DNA of 31,516 bases from positions 1,637,289 through 1,668,804 of the forward strand of contig NW_002060953.1 in NCBI RefSeq assembly GCF_000150275.1, in the 5' to 3' direction. This document shows positions 30,423-31,516 of this stretch, in pieces. Source of the stretch: Trichoplax adhaerens. Taxonomy: Eukaryota; Placozoa; Uniplacotomia; Trichoplacea; Trichoplacidae. The notes beneath the pieces are model-generated. The model saw only the letters and a program-made list of their open reading frames with translations, was not told the DNA's origin and did not search any database. Every line of letters starts with the position of its first letter. Position 1 is the first letter of the stretch. Made by a program: the position numbers and the translations under genes.

Positions 30423-31516
30423 TAATTATCATGGAAGAATTATACGAACGCTAACATTTAATAGTAACTGGTGCACAATTAAATACAGCATTGATTCAAT
30501 TTAATCGCGAATTCAAGGACGATGTGTAATTTCAAATTCTAAAAGTAGGAATTCTTAATTCAAATATGGATAAAGTTTGGGTTAATTTCATTCTTCACTT
30601 TTAAATAATCCCTTTTGGTTGAGTAAAAATTTAATAAAAGTTGCAATTTAAACCATTTAATTTTAGTCTTACTCACCGTAGCCAAGCATCAACATGGATT
30701 AACATATAGGTCCGATTACTTTTATCTGAAGTATTTTATAAAAGTATGATTAGATATAAGTTAAAAAAGTAATAGTAATTTGATGACAGTTGATAATCAT
30801 TAAAAGTTTAAGTAGCTTCACTAAAATTGACAGCTGGCAGATATTCTTTAGAATCATAGACCTATCTGAGTATGTTTTGTCTACCAGTGCATGTAGCAGT
30901 TATAGTAACATTGATTTGATATAAAACCCGTAATAGTCTGTTCTATTGCGAATTTTTTCGCAAATGTAATTCGATTTAGCCCAACGAAATGATTTTTCTT
31001 TACATATTTCCTGCTTAAAAAACTCAGAAAATACGGTAATTTATTCAATTTGTTTTACGGTGATCTATTTGATACGTAATAAGTTGCGCATAGTTGGAGA
31101 AGCAGGTTTACTACTCTACAATATGATATCGATGATAAACTCTCGCTTACTTAGGTCACTCTATTATATATTTTTGATTCATCTCAATCAAGCAGTCAAT
31201 TTACAGGCTGTACTGTATCTTATAAATATATCTTTAGTCTATTGATTCGACACGATATATTAAATATTTTAATTTCGTTTTCTTTACTCTTTGTGTTTAT
31301 AAATTGCTAGCGTAGCCTGATCTCTTTGTATAACTTTGAATGATGTTTTACCTCATGAGTTATAACTCGTAAAGTGTCAAAAAATGTTTAACATAATTAC
31401 TTTTAACTTAATTCATTTACTCAGTGTAAAGGGTACAGTAGATTATGAAACTGAAAACAATATTATTTATACATTTATTTAAGATATTACAGTACTCAGA
31501 GCCAGTTTTATTCCCG
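30423..31516. other. AT-rich non-coding end of window
   Basis: No gene, RNA or repeat is recognised. A 61-codon open frame at 31060-31245 has a non-ATG start and low-complexity hydrophobic content, and is taken as chance. Confidence 0.45.

Noticed and set aside
31060-31245. 61-codon hydrophobic frame near the window end
   Set aside because: Non-ATG start, Leu/Ile-rich as expected by chance in AT-rich DNA, no neighbours or motifs.
1-31516. CRISPR arrays, bacterial operons, ribosome binding sites
   Set aside because: No spaced direct repeats of that kind and no bacterial gene organisation; the content is eukaryotic.

Overview
The window looks like nuclear DNA of an AT-rich, intron-poor animal genome. 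It holds a cluster of long single-exon class C (CaSR/mGluR/pheromone-receptor-like) seven-transmembrane receptors, wide AT-rich non-coding spacers, animal-type gag zinc knuckles and solo LTRs. An early-branching animal (placozoan, sponge or cnidarian) is my best guess from the large class C family and the base composition. The species cannot be read from the sequence.

Layout. From 0.8 to 8.8 kb, two related receptor genes lie on the minus strand. The one at 767-3541 is intact. The one at 6117-8816 (originally ending at 6025) has a one-base frameshift just after TM7 that scrambles its tail. From about 10.5 to 25.2 kb there is a direct tandem duplication on the plus strand. Each unit carries one receptor of a second subfamily, here called copies A and B, with its flanks. 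Copy B (19599-22358) is intact. Copy A (11864-15933) is broken by a one-base deletion near 12252 and by a 1.33 kb insertion at 13660-14986. A third, old copy C (25541-29494) is a decayed pseudogene split by an unidentified ~0.38 kb insertion and two solo LTRs. A third solo LTR lies downstream at 29797-30417.

Main observation. The insertion in copy A carries LTR-like sequence (TATA box, poly(A) signal) and an open Ty3/gypsy-type gag reading frame. The gag is joined in frame, at the exact ectodomain/TM1 boundary, to the receptor's complete 7TM domain and tail. This makes an open 616-codon reading frame (14086-15933) that would encode a Gag-zinc-knuckle-7TM chimera. The insertion is flanked by a 5-bp duplication (GTATA), has TG...CA ends, and lies inside a recent gene-conversion tract shared with copy B.

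Together the genes show birth and death in a chemoreceptor-like family: tandem duplication, gene conversion, frameshifts, LTR insertion, and possibly a new chimeric gene. Intact members should act at the cell surface as ligand-binding G-protein-coupled receptors. Ligands cannot be inferred. All alignments were made by eye.
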